Source: Spirosoma radiotolerans
GTDB lineage: Bacteria; Bacteroidota; Bacteroidia; Cytophagales; Spirosomataceae
Length of the DNA stretch: 64,000 bases
Assembly (NCBI RefSeq): GCF_000974425.1
Contig: NZ_CP010429.1
Span: 558,001-622,000, forward strand
Reading direction: 5' to 3'
The position numbers and the translations under genes are program-made. The stretch's first letter is position 1, and each line of letters begins with the position of its first letter. Positions 9,473 through 17,439 of the stretch are shown here, piece after piece. The notes below the pieces were generated by a model. The model had not been told where the DNA came from. It searched no databases and was given only the letters and a program-made list of their open reading frames with translations.

Positions 9473-9877
9473 TTACTGATCGAACTTCTTAACCGCTTCC
9501 GGCGTGACGGGGGTGAAGAAGTTTACCAGATTGCCGTCAGGATCACGAAATAAGAGTGAGCGGTTGCCCCATGGCATCGTTGTTGGCTCCTGTACAAGGC
9601 TGCCGCTGATCAGGTCAGCCAATTTGCGATATTCGGCATCCACATCGTCGACCCGAAACTCCACAATAACCGAGCGATTATCAGCCGCATTTGCTACCTG
9701 TTCCCCGCCAAATAGTTGTAACGTGCGTGTACTGCCAATGGCCAACGTGGCCGAAGGCGTATGCAACTCCGCAAAATCAGCTGTATACTGCGTTAAGGTC
9801 ACCCCTGTTACCTGCTCATAAAACTGAACAAGAGGTTTGATATCTGCTGTAATAATTCGAACTGAGGCAAACTTCAT
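9473..9877 (-). CDS. VOC (glyoxalase/bleomycin-resistance) family protein
   Basis: This is a 134-residue single-domain protein of the vicinal oxygen chelate fold. It shows the usual N-terminal strand (FASVRIITADIKPLVQFYEQ), a central VIVEFRVDDVDAEYRKL and the C-terminal MPWGNRSLLFRDPDGNLVNF, where the DPDGN turn is diagnostic. Members chelate a metal and act as lyases, dioxygenases or binding proteins; the specific role here is not readable. It is transcribed towards the GlxA-like regulator and separated from it by a hairpin. Confidence 0.88.
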   Translation of the reverse strand: MKFASVRIITADIKPLVQFYEQVTGVTLTQYTADFAELHTPSATLAIGSTRTLQLFGGEQVANAADNRSVIVEFRVDDVDAEYRKLADLISGSLVQEPTTMPWGNRSLLFRDPDGNLVNFFTPVTPEAVKKFDQ

Positions 9878-10433
9878 AAGGCTTGTGTATTTGATTGAAT
9901 GCTACAAAATAAAGCATGCCCACTGACAGCCCTATGTCAGTAGTACTTGTATCGTACACAACCCGGTTTTACAAAATCTTGATTCAGTTGGTCGAATGGT
10001 TGGGGGAATTAGCTGCGTTGAGTAGAGTACATTTGTGAGTGGTCAATGGGTACTTATCAATCAATTTTTCTTCGCCGATAAACGCAATTAAGCCACTAAC
10101 CTCTTTTGAATGAGACAACCCTTGAAGTAACCCAGGCCGAAAGGCCTTATTCGGCCGGGGGCTAAGCGGCCCTGCGGATCAGTAGGATGGCCATAGACTT
10201 GATTATGGCGAGTCACTTTCTTGGCGTTAACCTACGGTTCCGCTTTTTCGGGGAAGTAGCATTTGTTCCGGATCTAATCGTTTTATGACGTTCATGTACA
10301 GGGAATGGCTACCCTAAAACTGGGGCCTAAAAACCTCGACTATACACAAATGACATCCCTCAACTCTTATCCGTGAACGGCTGGATTGGGAGAAAAAGAG
10401 CGAGTTAGTACCCGCAGCAATCAGGCGGTGGCC
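9878..10433. other. Intergenic region without recognisable gene
   Basis: This spacer of about 555 bases lies between the VOC gene start and the end of the histidine kinase gene. It contains a small GC-rich hairpin (GGCCGAA at 10135-10141 with TTCGGCC at 10150-10156), which could end the kinase operon. No open frame with protein-like features, RNA gene or IS end was seen. Confidence 0.5.
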
Positions 10434-12404
10434 TTAGGTCTGGGCTGGAATCCACAGCCGAAAGTAGGTGCCTTGCCGGTTGGTCAGCGTCATCTCACCC
10501 CCTAACTGGCCGGTCAATTCCCGGATCAGCCGTTGCCCGAATGATTGGCTCTGGCCAGTAGGTCCCGGACTGGATAGGCCCGGACCATCCAGTCCGGGCC
10601 TATCCAGTCCGGGACCATTATCCTGTACTTCGACTAACAGGCCACCTTCTGGTGCGGGCTGGAGTCTGACCAGCAGCGATGGTCGGAGCAGAGTACGAGC
10701 GGTCCGGCCTGACGTGGCGCGGCCTGGATTGGCGCGGCCTTTCATAACCGTGCCGCTGGTTGCCAGATTCGGCCGCTCTGGGTTACCAGCTACCATGTCG
10801 GTATAGGCATACTTGAAGGCGTTGGTCAGCACTTCGTTGAGCAGCAGGCCCAGTGGCACGGCTACCTCCACATCCAGCAGTAAATCGGCCACTTCGATCT
10901 GGCAGTCGAACGTTTCGGGGTCAAAGCCGTAGCCTAACAGTAACCCTTCGGTCAGTTCCGTCACGTAGGTTTTGATGGCCACTTCAGCCAGGTTTTCGGT
11001 TTGGTAAAACTGCTGGTGAATCAGGGAGATGGCTTCTACCCGCCGTTGTCCGTCCTGCACCGCCCGCATGGCCCGTGGGTCGTCCAGCCGCCTGGATTGC
11101 ATCCGCAGCAGGCTGGAGACGATGGCCAGGTTATTCTTCACCCGGTGGTGTAGCTCCCGCATCAGTACCGCCAGCCGCTCGGCCTGTTCGTTGATCTGCT
11201 CATTATTTCGGGAGATGGTCTGGTTGGTGCTTTGCAGCCGGGCGTTTACTCGTCGTATCTGGCGGTACTGCCAAAGAGCCAGCCCTAGCAGGGCCAGTAG
11301 GGCCACCAACCCGCCCGCCTGCCAGCTGATCTGATTCAGTTGCCGTCGGTTATCCTGGTCGAGTCGGTCAATGCGGGCTTGTTTTTGAGCCACCTGAAAG
11401 CGCGACTCCACTTCGGCCACCTGGCGGCTTTTATCGGCGTTCTGCACTTGACCCGCATACTGGTTGCGAAGCCGCTCGTAAGCCAGAGCCTGCTGGTACT
11501 CACCCCGGGCCTCGGCAATCCGGGTCATCACCTCATACACCTCTATCTTGTGCTCATTTTGTCGTTCGGGATCGCGCTCGATACGGCTCAGGGCCAGTTT
11601 AGCGTACCGCTGGGCTTCATCTGGCTGGCCCAGGTGGAGCAGTGGTTCGGGCAGGTGCATGTATTCATACATCTCCCGCCGTTTGTCGCCCTGCCGACGG
11701 GCATAGTCCAGACACCGATGAAAGGTCTGCTCAGCCTCCCGGTAGCGGCCCGCCTTTCCTAATTCGACGCCTATGCCATCCAGAAAGGAGTAGAAGTTAA
11801 GCCACTGCCGGGTGGCCCGAAACACTGTTAAACATTTTCGGTAATAAAGCAGCGCCGAATCCTGGCTTCCCTGCCTGCTCGCCTTATCGCCTTCCGCTCC
11901 ATAGATCCAAGATAACATACTCGTTCTCTTGTATACGCTCGCCAACTGGTTTGCCTGCTGTAGATAGTCCTGGCTTTTAGGTGTGTTCTGTAACGTATAG
12001 TACTCATTACTAATGCTATAGCAAGCATCCTGCTGTTGGTCATATTCATGAGTTTTTCGGAAGATAGCCAAGGCCTGCAGGAAGTAGTCAATCGCCTTGG
12101 TATTGTTGCCCGCTGTTGATTCTAAACCACCTAAATGTAAACACAATCGACCTTCCCAGGATAACACGTGAGCCTGTCGGGCAGTTGCTAAAGCTTCCTG
12201 TAGCAGTGTCCGGGCCTGGTCGAACTGGGATTGCTCCAACAACTGACGACAGTAATCAATTGTCGGCTCAAGGCGCTGCATACTCCCCAAAGCGGCCATA
12301 CGTCGGCGAAACCGGGCCATGTCGTTCCCGGTTTTGGTAGGCTGAGCTGGGCAGTAACTTCCCATCAGCAGCAGCAAAAGCAACAGTCCAGCACGAATAC
12401 TCAT
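10434..12404 (-). CDS. TPR-containing sensor histidine kinase (HisKA_2 type)
   Basis: This is a membrane sensor kinase of 656 residues. An N-terminal signal (AGLLLLLLLMGSYCPAQ) leads to a periplasmic TPR array at about residues 40-340, then one transmembrane helix (359-378), a short coiled coil and the kinase core. The H-box RELHHRVKNNLAIVSSLL carries His419/His420, the N-box is LLNEVLTNAFKYAYTD, the G1 box is VEVQDNGPGL and the G2-like region is FGQRLIRELTGQLGG. Two in-frame insertions of 15-nt repeats interrupt the ATP-binding domain: one between N and G1 boxes (GRANPGRATSGRTA) and one right after the G1 box (GLDRPGLDGPGLSSPGP). The second coincides with a 25-bp perfect inverted repeat. Its start codon overlaps the stop of the response-regulator gene (TGATG), indicating translational coupling. 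Confidence 0.92.
   Translation of the reverse strand: MSIRAGLLLLLLLMGSYCPAQPTKTGNDMARFRRRMAALGSMQRLEPTIDYCRQLLEQSQFDQARTLLQEALATARQAHVLSWEGRLCLHLGGLESTAGNNTKAIDYFLQALAIFRKTHEYDQQQDACYSISNEYYTLQNTPKSQDYLQQANQLASVYKRTSMLSWIYGAEGDKASRQGSQDSALLYYRKCLTVFRATRQWLNFYSFLDGIGVELGKAGRYREAEQTFHRCLDYARRQGDKRREMYEYMHLPEPLLHLGQPDEAQRYAKLALSRIERDPERQNEHKIEVYEVMTRIAEARGEYQQALAYERLRNQYAGQVQNADKSRQVAEVESRFQVAQKQARIDRLDQDNRRQLNQISWQAGGLVALLALLGLALWQYRQIRRVNARLQSTNQTISRNNEQINEQAERLAVLMRELHHRVKNNLAIVSSLLRMQSRRLDDPRAMRAVQDGQRRVEAISLIHQQFYQTENLAEVAIKTYVTELTEGLLLGYGFDPETFDCQIEVADLLLDVEVAVPLGLLLNEVLTNAFKYAYTDMVAGNPERPNLATSGTVMKGRANPGRATSGRTARTLLRPSLLVRLQPAPEGGLLVEVQDNGPGLDRPGLDGPGLSSPGPTGQSQSFGQRLIRELTGQLGGEMTLTNRQGTYFRLWIPAQT
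10561..10616. repeat. 25-bp perfect inverted repeat inside the kinase gene
   Basis: Bases 10561-10585 are the exact reverse complement of 10592-10616, with a 6-base loop. Each arm consists of one and two-thirds copies of a 15-nt unit, so two repeat units are followed by an inverted copy of themselves. The segment is in frame and encodes the PGLDRPGLDGPGLSSPG part of the kinase ATP-binding domain. Confidence 0.9.
10695..10739. repeat. Array of three 15-nt repeats inside the kinase gene
   Basis: Read on the coding (minus) strand the units are GGCCGCGCCAATCCA, GGCCGCGCCACGTCA and GGCCGGACCGCTCGT. They give a five-residue GR-based peptide repeat between the N and G1 boxes of the kinase. The unit shares its GGCC..CC.TCCA frame with the array at 58101-58160 in an unrelated gene. 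Confidence 0.75.
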
Positions 12405-13186
12405 CAGCGAATGGCAAAGTGGCGCAAAAAATCAGGCTTATACAGCCGCCCCAGGGGCAAATTCAGCCCCGGCAGGCACACCTCCCGATCATTGAAGATG
12501 GTTACCCGACCCAGATTTACTGCGTAGGACCGGTGAATGCGCACCAGACGGGGAAAGTTGAGCCGCGTCAGCACGTGGCCCAGCGTCAGCCGCAGGGCGT
12601 ACCGGTGCGTAGCCGTCACCAAAATGGTGTAGGTACTATCGGCTTCCAGGTAGTCGATGGCATCGAGCTGGATCTTGACAAACTGGGACTTGTGTTTGAT
12701 GAACACCGCGTCGTCGATTTGCAGAATCGGCTCCGATCCCGAAGGTCCCTCAGCGGGTGGGGTAGCGGGCGGGTCAGCCAGCTCTGACGAGGGCTGGGGC
12801 GGAACCGGTTGAGCGAAATTACGCAGAGCCAATTCGACAGATGCCCGCAGACCCGGCACCGTCACGGGTTTGATCAGATAAGCTGCGGGTCGGGTAGTCA
12901 TCGCCCGTTCCAGGGTTGCTTTGTCAGTCAGCGCCGTCAGAAAAATGACGGGAACGGGTCGATGGGCCAGCAGGCGCTCCACCGTTTGGATACCATCCCA
13001 ATCCCCTTTAATGCTGATGTCGCAAAGGACCAGGTCAAGCCGGTTCTGCTCATGCAGCCGCAGGGCTCGGGGGCCATTGTTGGCCGTGCCTACTACCGTG
13101 TAGCCTTCCTCCTCCAGCAGATCAGTAAGATCCATGGCCAGCACCGCTTCGTCCTCGACAATCAAAATGTTAATGGCATCAGACAT
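12404..13186 (-). CDS. LytTR-family response regulator
   Basis: This is a 260-residue two-component response regulator. The receiver domain occupies about residues 5-120 (NILIVEDEAVLAMDLTDLLE, phospho-acceptor Asp in LVLCDISIKGDWDG, switch Thr in VIFLTALTD, Lys in YLIKPVTVP). A proline-rich linker (about 125-150) leads to a LytTR DNA-binding domain (IDYLEADSTYTILVTAT, then FPRLVRIHRSYAVNLGRV). It is cotranscribed with the downstream kinase, whose ATG overlaps its stop, and it starts 3 bases after the upstream lipoprotein gene. Partnership with that kinase is inferred from the overlap. Confidence 0.93.
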   Translation of the reverse strand: MSDAINILIVEDEAVLAMDLTDLLEEEGYTVVGTANNGPRALRLHEQNRLDLVLCDISIKGDWDGIQTVERLLAHRPVPVIFLTALTDKATLERAMTTRPAAYLIKPVTVPGLRASVELALRNFAQPVPPQPSSELADPPATPPAEGPSGSEPILQIDDAVFIKHKSQFVKIQLDAIDYLEADSTYTILVTATHRYALRLTLGHVLTRLNFPRLVRIHRSYAVNLGRVTIFNDREVCLPGLNLPLGRLYKPDFLRHFAIR

Positions 13187-13189
13187 ACG

Positions 13190-14086
13190 CTAATGGCAGT
13201 TTATGTAGTGAATGAGCACCGTATCCTGAATAGTGGTGAGAACATCGGTGTGGAACTGGCCGGTTACATGGCCTAATTTATCCCGCTGCCAGGTAACCGA
13301 CTCGTCCGCGCGTTTAATCAGTTGAGAGGGCGTTTCCGGGGCGGCATATCGATATGTTTCCGTATGACTGGCCAGGTAGGGACTGAGCGGAAACCCCTCG
13401 CCCCAGTCTAGCCACGGATAGCGGTTGAGATCGTAGGGAACACCCTGCATTAACCCGTACAGATGGCCGTTTGCAGACACAAAGTCCGTCTGCTTCACCC
13501 GGTAATAAAGCTTACCCCGGTCGTCTTCCACATCGAGTTGCACATACCGCCCCTGTTCGTCGAGTTGGTAGCGCGTGGTGTAGCCCAGCAGGCCACTATC
13601 GTTGAGCGGCACTCCCCGCAGACCGACAATAATTCCCTGTTCATTGGTGCTGACCAGGTAGCGATAGATGGATTTCCCTTCCTGAAAAAAGTCGATGGAC
13701 GCCAGCCGCCCATTGCGGTAGTGATATCGACTCGAATCTTCCTGGTCGCGCACCCGCTCCAGTAAGCCTTCTTTCGTATAGGTCAGGGACTGGTTGAAGG
13801 GATATACTCCGTAGCTGCTGGTCTGCTCAAAGGCGGTGCACTGAGTCAGTCGCTGGTTGGCATCGAACCGATAGTCATACCGATTGGCGTTATTGTCCTG
13901 CCACATAACCTGTTGGCATTGTAGGCTGGTGGTTGGCGCGTCCTGAACCGCTTGCCGATTAGGCGTTCCCAACGTTTGAGGCTGTCGGTCGGTAGTGGTA
14001 CAGGCAAACATGGTTATCAGAAAGAGGAGAGGTAAATGGCCAAACACGCGTTTATTCACTGTACTTACCGGGAATAGGAGTTTCAA
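13190..14086 (-). CDS. Hypothetical exported lipoprotein (first gene of a signalling operon)
   Basis: This is a 298-residue protein with a hydrophobic N-terminal segment (GHLPLLFLITMFAC) ending in a Cys that could be lipidated. The rest is rich in Tyr and Arg and shows YD/RHS-like beta-hairpin repeats: RYDYRFDANQRLTQC, LTYTKEGLLERV, RYHYRNGRLASI, TTRYQLDEQGRYVQLD. These resemble the DUF4595-type proteins common in Bacteroidota. It ends 3 bases before the response regulator, so the three genes form an operon and this protein may be the surface sensor or an effector of the pathway. No catalytic motif was seen. Confidence 0.75.
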   Translation of the reverse strand: MKLLFPVSTVNKRVFGHLPLLFLITMFACTTTDRQPQTLGTPNRQAVQDAPTTSLQCQQVMWQDNNANRYDYRFDANQRLTQCTAFEQTSSYGVYPFNQSLTYTKEGLLERVRDQEDSSRYHYRNGRLASIDFFQEGKSIYRYLVSTNEQGIIVGLRGVPLNDSGLLGYTTRYQLDEQGRYVQLDVEDDRGKLYYRVKQTDFVSANGHLYGLMQGVPYDLNRYPWLDWGEGFPLSPYLASHTETYRYAAPETPSQLIKRADESVTWQRDKLGHVTGQFHTDVLTTIQDTVLIHYINCH

Positions 14087-14246
14087 TTCTACTCAAAGTA
14101 AGTCATTTTTCAGACCGAAATACGTCTGAGTAGTGCTTAACCCGGTTTGGACATCGATTCAATCCTTAAAAGATAATGAGTTGTTGAAAGCTATTCCGCC
14201 GAATGGTAGTAAACGACCGATATGTGTTCGTAAACGACTAAATTAA

Positions 14247-14298
14247 AGCAGTGAATGGAACAATGCCTATGCCATAGCGCATCGTTCCATTCACTGCT
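14247..14298. terminator. Terminator-like hairpin after the DUF805 gene
   Basis: A 15-bp perfect stem (14247-14261 with 14284-14298) encloses a 22-base loop. It lies downstream of the DUF805 gene (ending at 14411, minus strand) and upstream of the lipoprotein operon. Its architecture equals the hairpins at 9413 and 16697. Confidence 0.6.
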
Positions 14299-14410
14299 GG
14301 CATTGACTTGCCGTTGAATAAAATAAACGATGCGCTACAAGTTACAAAAGGAGTATAACTGAACTAAGGTAATGGTGCATAAATGCGCCTATCTGGTTCA
14401 TACGATCTTA

Positions 14411-14791
14411 TCACGGCTTTCCTTTAGGATCGGCACCGTATTGATTGTTCGCATTGGTGCCTTCTGTGCAGGCCAGAATCAAATTGTAAATCGGAATAAG
14501 CGCGTACCAGCCACTCTTCCCTACATCGTGCATCCGGCGGATGGCCACGGCCACTGATGGGACAAGAATGACCAGGTTTAACAGCATGACCAGCCAGCCA
14601 ATCAGCGTTGATCCGTTGAAGAGAAACACGTTCGTATAGGTTACTGCCTGGGAGACGGCAAAATTAATCAAGACGAAAGACCAGTACTCGCTACGTCGGG
14701 CGCGGCCAGTAAAGTCGTTGTACTTCTTTACTACAGCAACATAATTGCTCAGAATCGAAATAGTTGTGGCAGAATTGAGAGAGGTGTTCAT
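14411..14791 (-). CDS. DUF805 family membrane protein
   Basis: This is a 126-residue inner-membrane protein typical of DUF805: NDFTGRARRSEYWSFVLINF opens the domain, followed by three hydrophobic segments, the conserved VAIRRMHDVGKSGWYALIPI and the tail CTEGTNANNQYGADPKG. The family has no established function; it is often small, three- to four-helix and of broad distribution. It is transcribed alone, with a long upstream spacer and a hairpin downstream. Confidence 0.92.
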   Translation of the reverse strand: MNTSLNSATTISILSNYVAVVKKYNDFTGRARRSEYWSFVLINFAVSQAVTYTNVFLFNGSTLIGWLVMLLNLVILVPSVAVAIRRMHDVGKSGWYALIPIYNLILACTEGTNANNQYGADPKGKP

Positions 14792-15201
14792 ACGCGTGTT
14801 TGTTCGTAATTGTTTTTGTTGGTTTTTGATTCGGTTGGTAATCAGGATATTGAATGTTTATCCCCGGATGAGATGTCCGTCGCGATTACATGGCAAAAGT
14901 GACCCTCTGATGGCCTCATTATCAACTATTTCGCTCTGAATGGTACCCGTTTGGTTGTTGAATCGTAGGCAATGACCAATGAGTCGCTTTGGCGCTCATC
15001 AACCATATATTGCGCATGTTGAAATGGAAACGCGCTAGATTACACACCACCACGGTTAGCTGATGGAAAGCCGCCACAATTTGCTCTGCAACTTGTTTGC
15101 CTGTGTACAGCCGATTCAATCAATACATCGCTTGAGACAAGCTACGTATGATACAGCACAGCCCTCCGTAAATCGATACTGAAAAACCGAAGAATGACTT
15201 G
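14792..15201. other. Intergenic region without supported gene
   Basis: This spacer lies between the DUF805 gene and the ArsR promoter. A 65-codon minus-strand frame at 14922-15119 (with TGKQVAEQIVAAFHQLTVVV) has no recognisable family and no good context, so it is not called. Nothing else was seen. Confidence 0.5.
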
Positions 15202-15229
15202 TGTAGCCAGATAGCTACATGTATATTTG
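15199..15229 (+). promoter_or_regulatory. Bacteroidota-type promoter for the ArsR operon
   Basis: TTG at 15199-15201 and TATATTTG at 15222-15229, separated by 20 bases, match the -33 TTTG / -7 TAnnTTTG pattern of Bacteroidota housekeeping promoters. The -7 element ends 18 bases before the ATG, leaving a very short leader. Confidence 0.6.
15202..15219. promoter_or_regulatory. ArsR-type operator copy 1
   Basis: TGTAGCCAGATAGCTACA is a near-perfect palindrome (GTAGC-N6-GCTAC) that fills the space between the -33 and -7 elements. It is repeated 26 bases downstream. Autorepression by the adjacent ArsR-type protein is inferred. Confidence 0.65.
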
Positions 15230-15245
15230 TAGCCAAATAGCTACG
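15228..15245. promoter_or_regulatory. ArsR-type operator copy 2
   Basis: TGTAGCCAAATAGCTACG repeats operator 1 with two changes. It overlaps the end of the -7 element and stops two bases before the ArsR start codon, where a bound dimer would block transcription. Confidence 0.65.
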
Positions 15246-15247
15246 CA

Positions 15248-15571
15248 ATGAATTTAAGACGAGATGTATTCCAGGCTATCGCAGACCCGACCCGAAGGGC
15301 TATTCTGCTGTTGGTGGCTTCCCAATCCATGACCGCCGGAGCCATAGCCGCCAATTTTGACTCTGCCAGGCCGACCGTGTCAAAGCACCTGCACATACTC
15401 ACCGAGTGCGAATTGCTCGAACAGGAGCAACAGGGCAGGGAAATCTATTATCACTTAAATGCGCAGAACATGAAGGAGATAGCCGATTTTATTGAACCCT
15501 TCCGCACGATGTGGGATGACCGATTTAACAAACTAGAAGCGATCATGAAACAACACCAACCCAAGGAGTAG
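15248..15571 (+). CDS. ArsR-family winged-helix regulator
   Basis: This is a small DNA-binding repressor of 107 residues: [20 protein letters not shown] followed by the recognition helix region [20 protein letters not shown] and the wing [11 protein letters not shown]. It lacks the metal-binding CxC motif of true ArsR/SmtB sensors and belongs to the type commonly paired with SRPBCC/AHSA1 proteins. It is the first gene of an operon with such a protein only six bases downstream. Two GTAGC-N6-GCTAC palindromes overlap its promoter, consistent with autoregulation. Confidence 0.94.
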   Translation: MNLRRDVFQAIADPTRRAILLLVASQSMTAGAIAANFDSARPTVSKHLHILTECELLEQEQQGREIYYHLNAQNMKEIADFIEPFRTMWDDRFNKLEAIMKQHQPKE

Positions 15572-15577
15572 ACTACT

Positions 15578-16051
15578 ATGGAGCTAAAAACAAGGGTTCA
15601 TGCCGAAGCTGGCAAACAGGAATTGGTCATTACCCGGGAATTCGATCTGCCCGTGGAGCTGCTCTTTAAAGCCTATGTAGAGCCTGACATTGTGGAGCAG
15701 TGGATGGGCACCAAAGTGCTGAAGCTTGACAATAAAAAGCATGGTAGCTGGCACTTTGAAACCACCGATCCCAAAGGAAACAAACACGATTTCCATGGGG
15801 TCATTCACGAATTTGTCCCGAACCAGAAAATCACCCGGACATTTGAAATGGAGAACTCCCTCGCTTCGGCCGTCCGGTTTCCTGCTCAACTTGAATTTCT
15901 GGAATTTGAAAAACTTACGGACAAAACCAGCAAACTCCGTATGCACATCGTGTATCGGTCGGTCGCGCTCAGAGACCAGATGCTACAGTTACCCTTCGCA
16001 CAAGGGTTAACCATGGCCCACAACCGATTACAGGATTTTTTTAACAACTAA
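15578..16051 (+). CDS. SRPBCC/AHSA1-family protein
   Basis: This is a 157-residue START-like ligand-binding protein. Diagnostic stretches are VITREFDLPVELLFKAYVEP, the IVEQWMGTKVLKLD segment, and the C-terminal MLQLPFAQGLTMAHNRLQDF helix. Such proteins are regularly encoded right after an ArsR-type regulator and are thought to bind a hydrophobic small molecule. It is co-transcribed with the upstream regulator (six-base gap) and, with a longer gap, the DUF4256 gene. Confidence 0.92.
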   Translation: MELKTRVHAEAGKQELVITREFDLPVELLFKAYVEPDIVEQWMGTKVLKLDNKKHGSWHFETTDPKGNKHDFHGVIHEFVPNQKITRTFEMENSLASAVRFPAQLEFLEFEKLTDKTSKLRMHIVYRSVALRDQMLQLPFAQGLTMAHNRLQDFFNN

Positions 16052-16106
16052 ACCGAACCAGCCCCAGCTAGAAAAATCGTTGGCATTAATTAATAACGAG
16101 CATAAA

Positions 16107-16658
16107 ATGGAACTCTCGATCGAACAACAGGAAGCGCTACTTGGCTTATTAAAAGCCCGGTTTGAGAAAAACAGGAATCGCCATAAAGGTATTACATGGG
16201 CCAACGTTCGGGCAAAGCTGGAAGCGAATGAGAAAAAGTTGTGGTCACTCGATCATATGGAACGTTCGGGTGGCGAACCGGCTCTTGTTGGTCAGGATAA
16301 AAAGACGGGCGAATACATTTTTTATGATTGTGCCGCTGAAAGTCCGAAAGGGCGCCGAAGTATTTGTTACGATCATGAAGCGCTGGAGTCAAGAAAGGCT
16401 CATAAACCAGAAAACAGCGCTGTTGAAATGGCGGCCGATATGGGTATCGACCTGCTGACGGAAGAACAATATCAGGAGTTGCAGACATTTGGGAGCTTTG
16501 ATACAAAAACATCAAGTTGGCTGAAAACGCCGGATGAAGTCAGAAAACTTGGTGGGGCTATCTTTGCTGATTTCCGCTTCGGTCGTGTCTTTGTGTATCA
16601 CAACGGTGCAGAATCGTACTATGGTGGCCGGGGGTTCCGTGGCGTACTACGGGTTTAA
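16107..16658 (+). CDS. DUF4256 family protein
   Basis: This is a cytosolic protein of 183 residues from the ATG at 16107; an in-frame TTG at 16080 would add nine residues. It matches DUF4256: LLGLLKARFEKNRNRHKGI, WSLDHMERSGGEPALVG, FYDCAAESPKGRRSICYD, and the end FRFGRVFVYHNGAESYYGGR. The family has no established function but is often found with ArsR/SRPBCC pairs, as here. A strong hairpin follows 38 bases after its stop. Confidence 0.88.
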   Translation: MELSIEQQEALLGLLKARFEKNRNRHKGITWANVRAKLEANEKKLWSLDHMERSGGEPALVGQDKKTGEYIFYDCAAESPKGRRSICYDHEALESRKAHKPENSAVEMAADMGIDLLTEEQYQELQTFGSFDTKTSSWLKTPDEVRKLGGAIFADFRFGRVFVYHNGAESYYGGRGFRGVLRV

Positions 16659-16696
16659 CTGTTGTTCAGGACTATTTACAACCGAGTTCAAAAATG

Positions 16697-16749
16697 GCCC
16701 GCCAAACTATCCCGTCTGATCACAGAATTGGCTGGATAGTTTGGCGGGC
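16697..16749 (+). terminator. Terminator-like hairpin after the ArsR operon
   Basis: A 16-bp perfect stem (16697-16712 with 16734-16749) encloses a 21-base loop, followed by an AT-rich stretch. It separates the ArsR operon from the leader of the biosynthetic cluster. Confidence 0.7.
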
Positions 16750-17439
16750 GTTAACTTATAACAGGATTAGATCAAACAGACCAATTGCCAGCATTTAAGG
16801 CCATTAAGTGGAAGTTAATTTACCCGTATACACTCGATATCATAGTCGGATCATAGCTCTGTTTGCATTAAGCTGGCTAAAAATGAATTATCGTGCAGGG
16901 AAGGCAATAAACTATAGCCTGCCATCCTAACCCGTTGCTACCGGTTGATGGTTTGTTGCACGATCGACAACGATCTTACCCGGCCCCGCTTTTCCTCTAT
17001 CTCTTTCAGATCTCCGCAGTCAAGTCCACATTTGCTCCCTCGAAATTCACTTCCTGTTTAATTGCTCTGGACGACTGTCCATGCCATATCAATAATACAG
17101 TAGAGCCTGTTCTACGGACTACTGTCGATCCTGTTTATTCTGTAAGCAACTGTAAAAAGCAAAAGCCTGAAGACGTACAGTTTATCTGGTTGAATAAAGT
17201 ATAACGAACCGTAATAAAGTAAAACCGGGTGTTATTGAGAAACGATGTCGTATAGGGGACATTTGTCATACAAAGGCCGCCAAAAGACAGATGTGCCAGT
17301 TCATTTTATACGTAACACGCTCCGTCATATTCGTCTTTCAGTCAGGCGTTTGTAAATCTTTTTTCGCAACTCAACATACTACACCGCTAGTTCAACCGTC
17401 GCGCTGACCAACTCACACGTACTTACATAAATCGTTACT
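16750..17439 (+). other. Leader region of the biosynthetic operon
   Basis: About 690 bases lie without a supported gene ahead of the first PKS gene. A candidate promoter lies at 17235-17265. An 89-codon frame at 16935-17204 lacks an ATG start and protein-like composition and is not called. No regulator gene of the cluster is visible here. Confidence 0.5.
17235..17265 (+). promoter_or_regulatory. Candidate promoter of the PKS/NRPS operon
   Basis: TTG at 17235-17237 and GACATTTG at 17258-17265, spaced by 20 bases, resemble the Bacteroidota -33/-7 pair with one mismatch in the TAnnTTTG element. It would leave a leader of about 170 bases. This is the best match seen by eye in the spacer, not proof. 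Confidence 0.3.

Noticed and set aside
10561-10616. 25-bp inverted repeat read as a transcription terminator
   Set aside because: It lies inside the kinase reading frame with conserved domain sequence on both sides; the gene continues for another 127 bases beyond it.
10468-10806. Plus-strand 112-codon frame opposite the kinase gene
   Set aside because: It is a shadow of the minus-strand kinase; its Pro/Gly-rich part arises from the palindromic repeats.
14922-15119. 65-codon minus-strand frame as a possible transposase remnant
   Set aside because: No recognisable motif, no inverted repeats or target duplication, and no neighbouring IS sequence.
16935-17204. 89-codon frame in the leader of the cluster as a possible small regulator or MbtH-like protein
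   Set aside because: No ATG start, Cys/Pro-rich composition unlike a folded protein, and none of the MbtH Trp/Pro signature.
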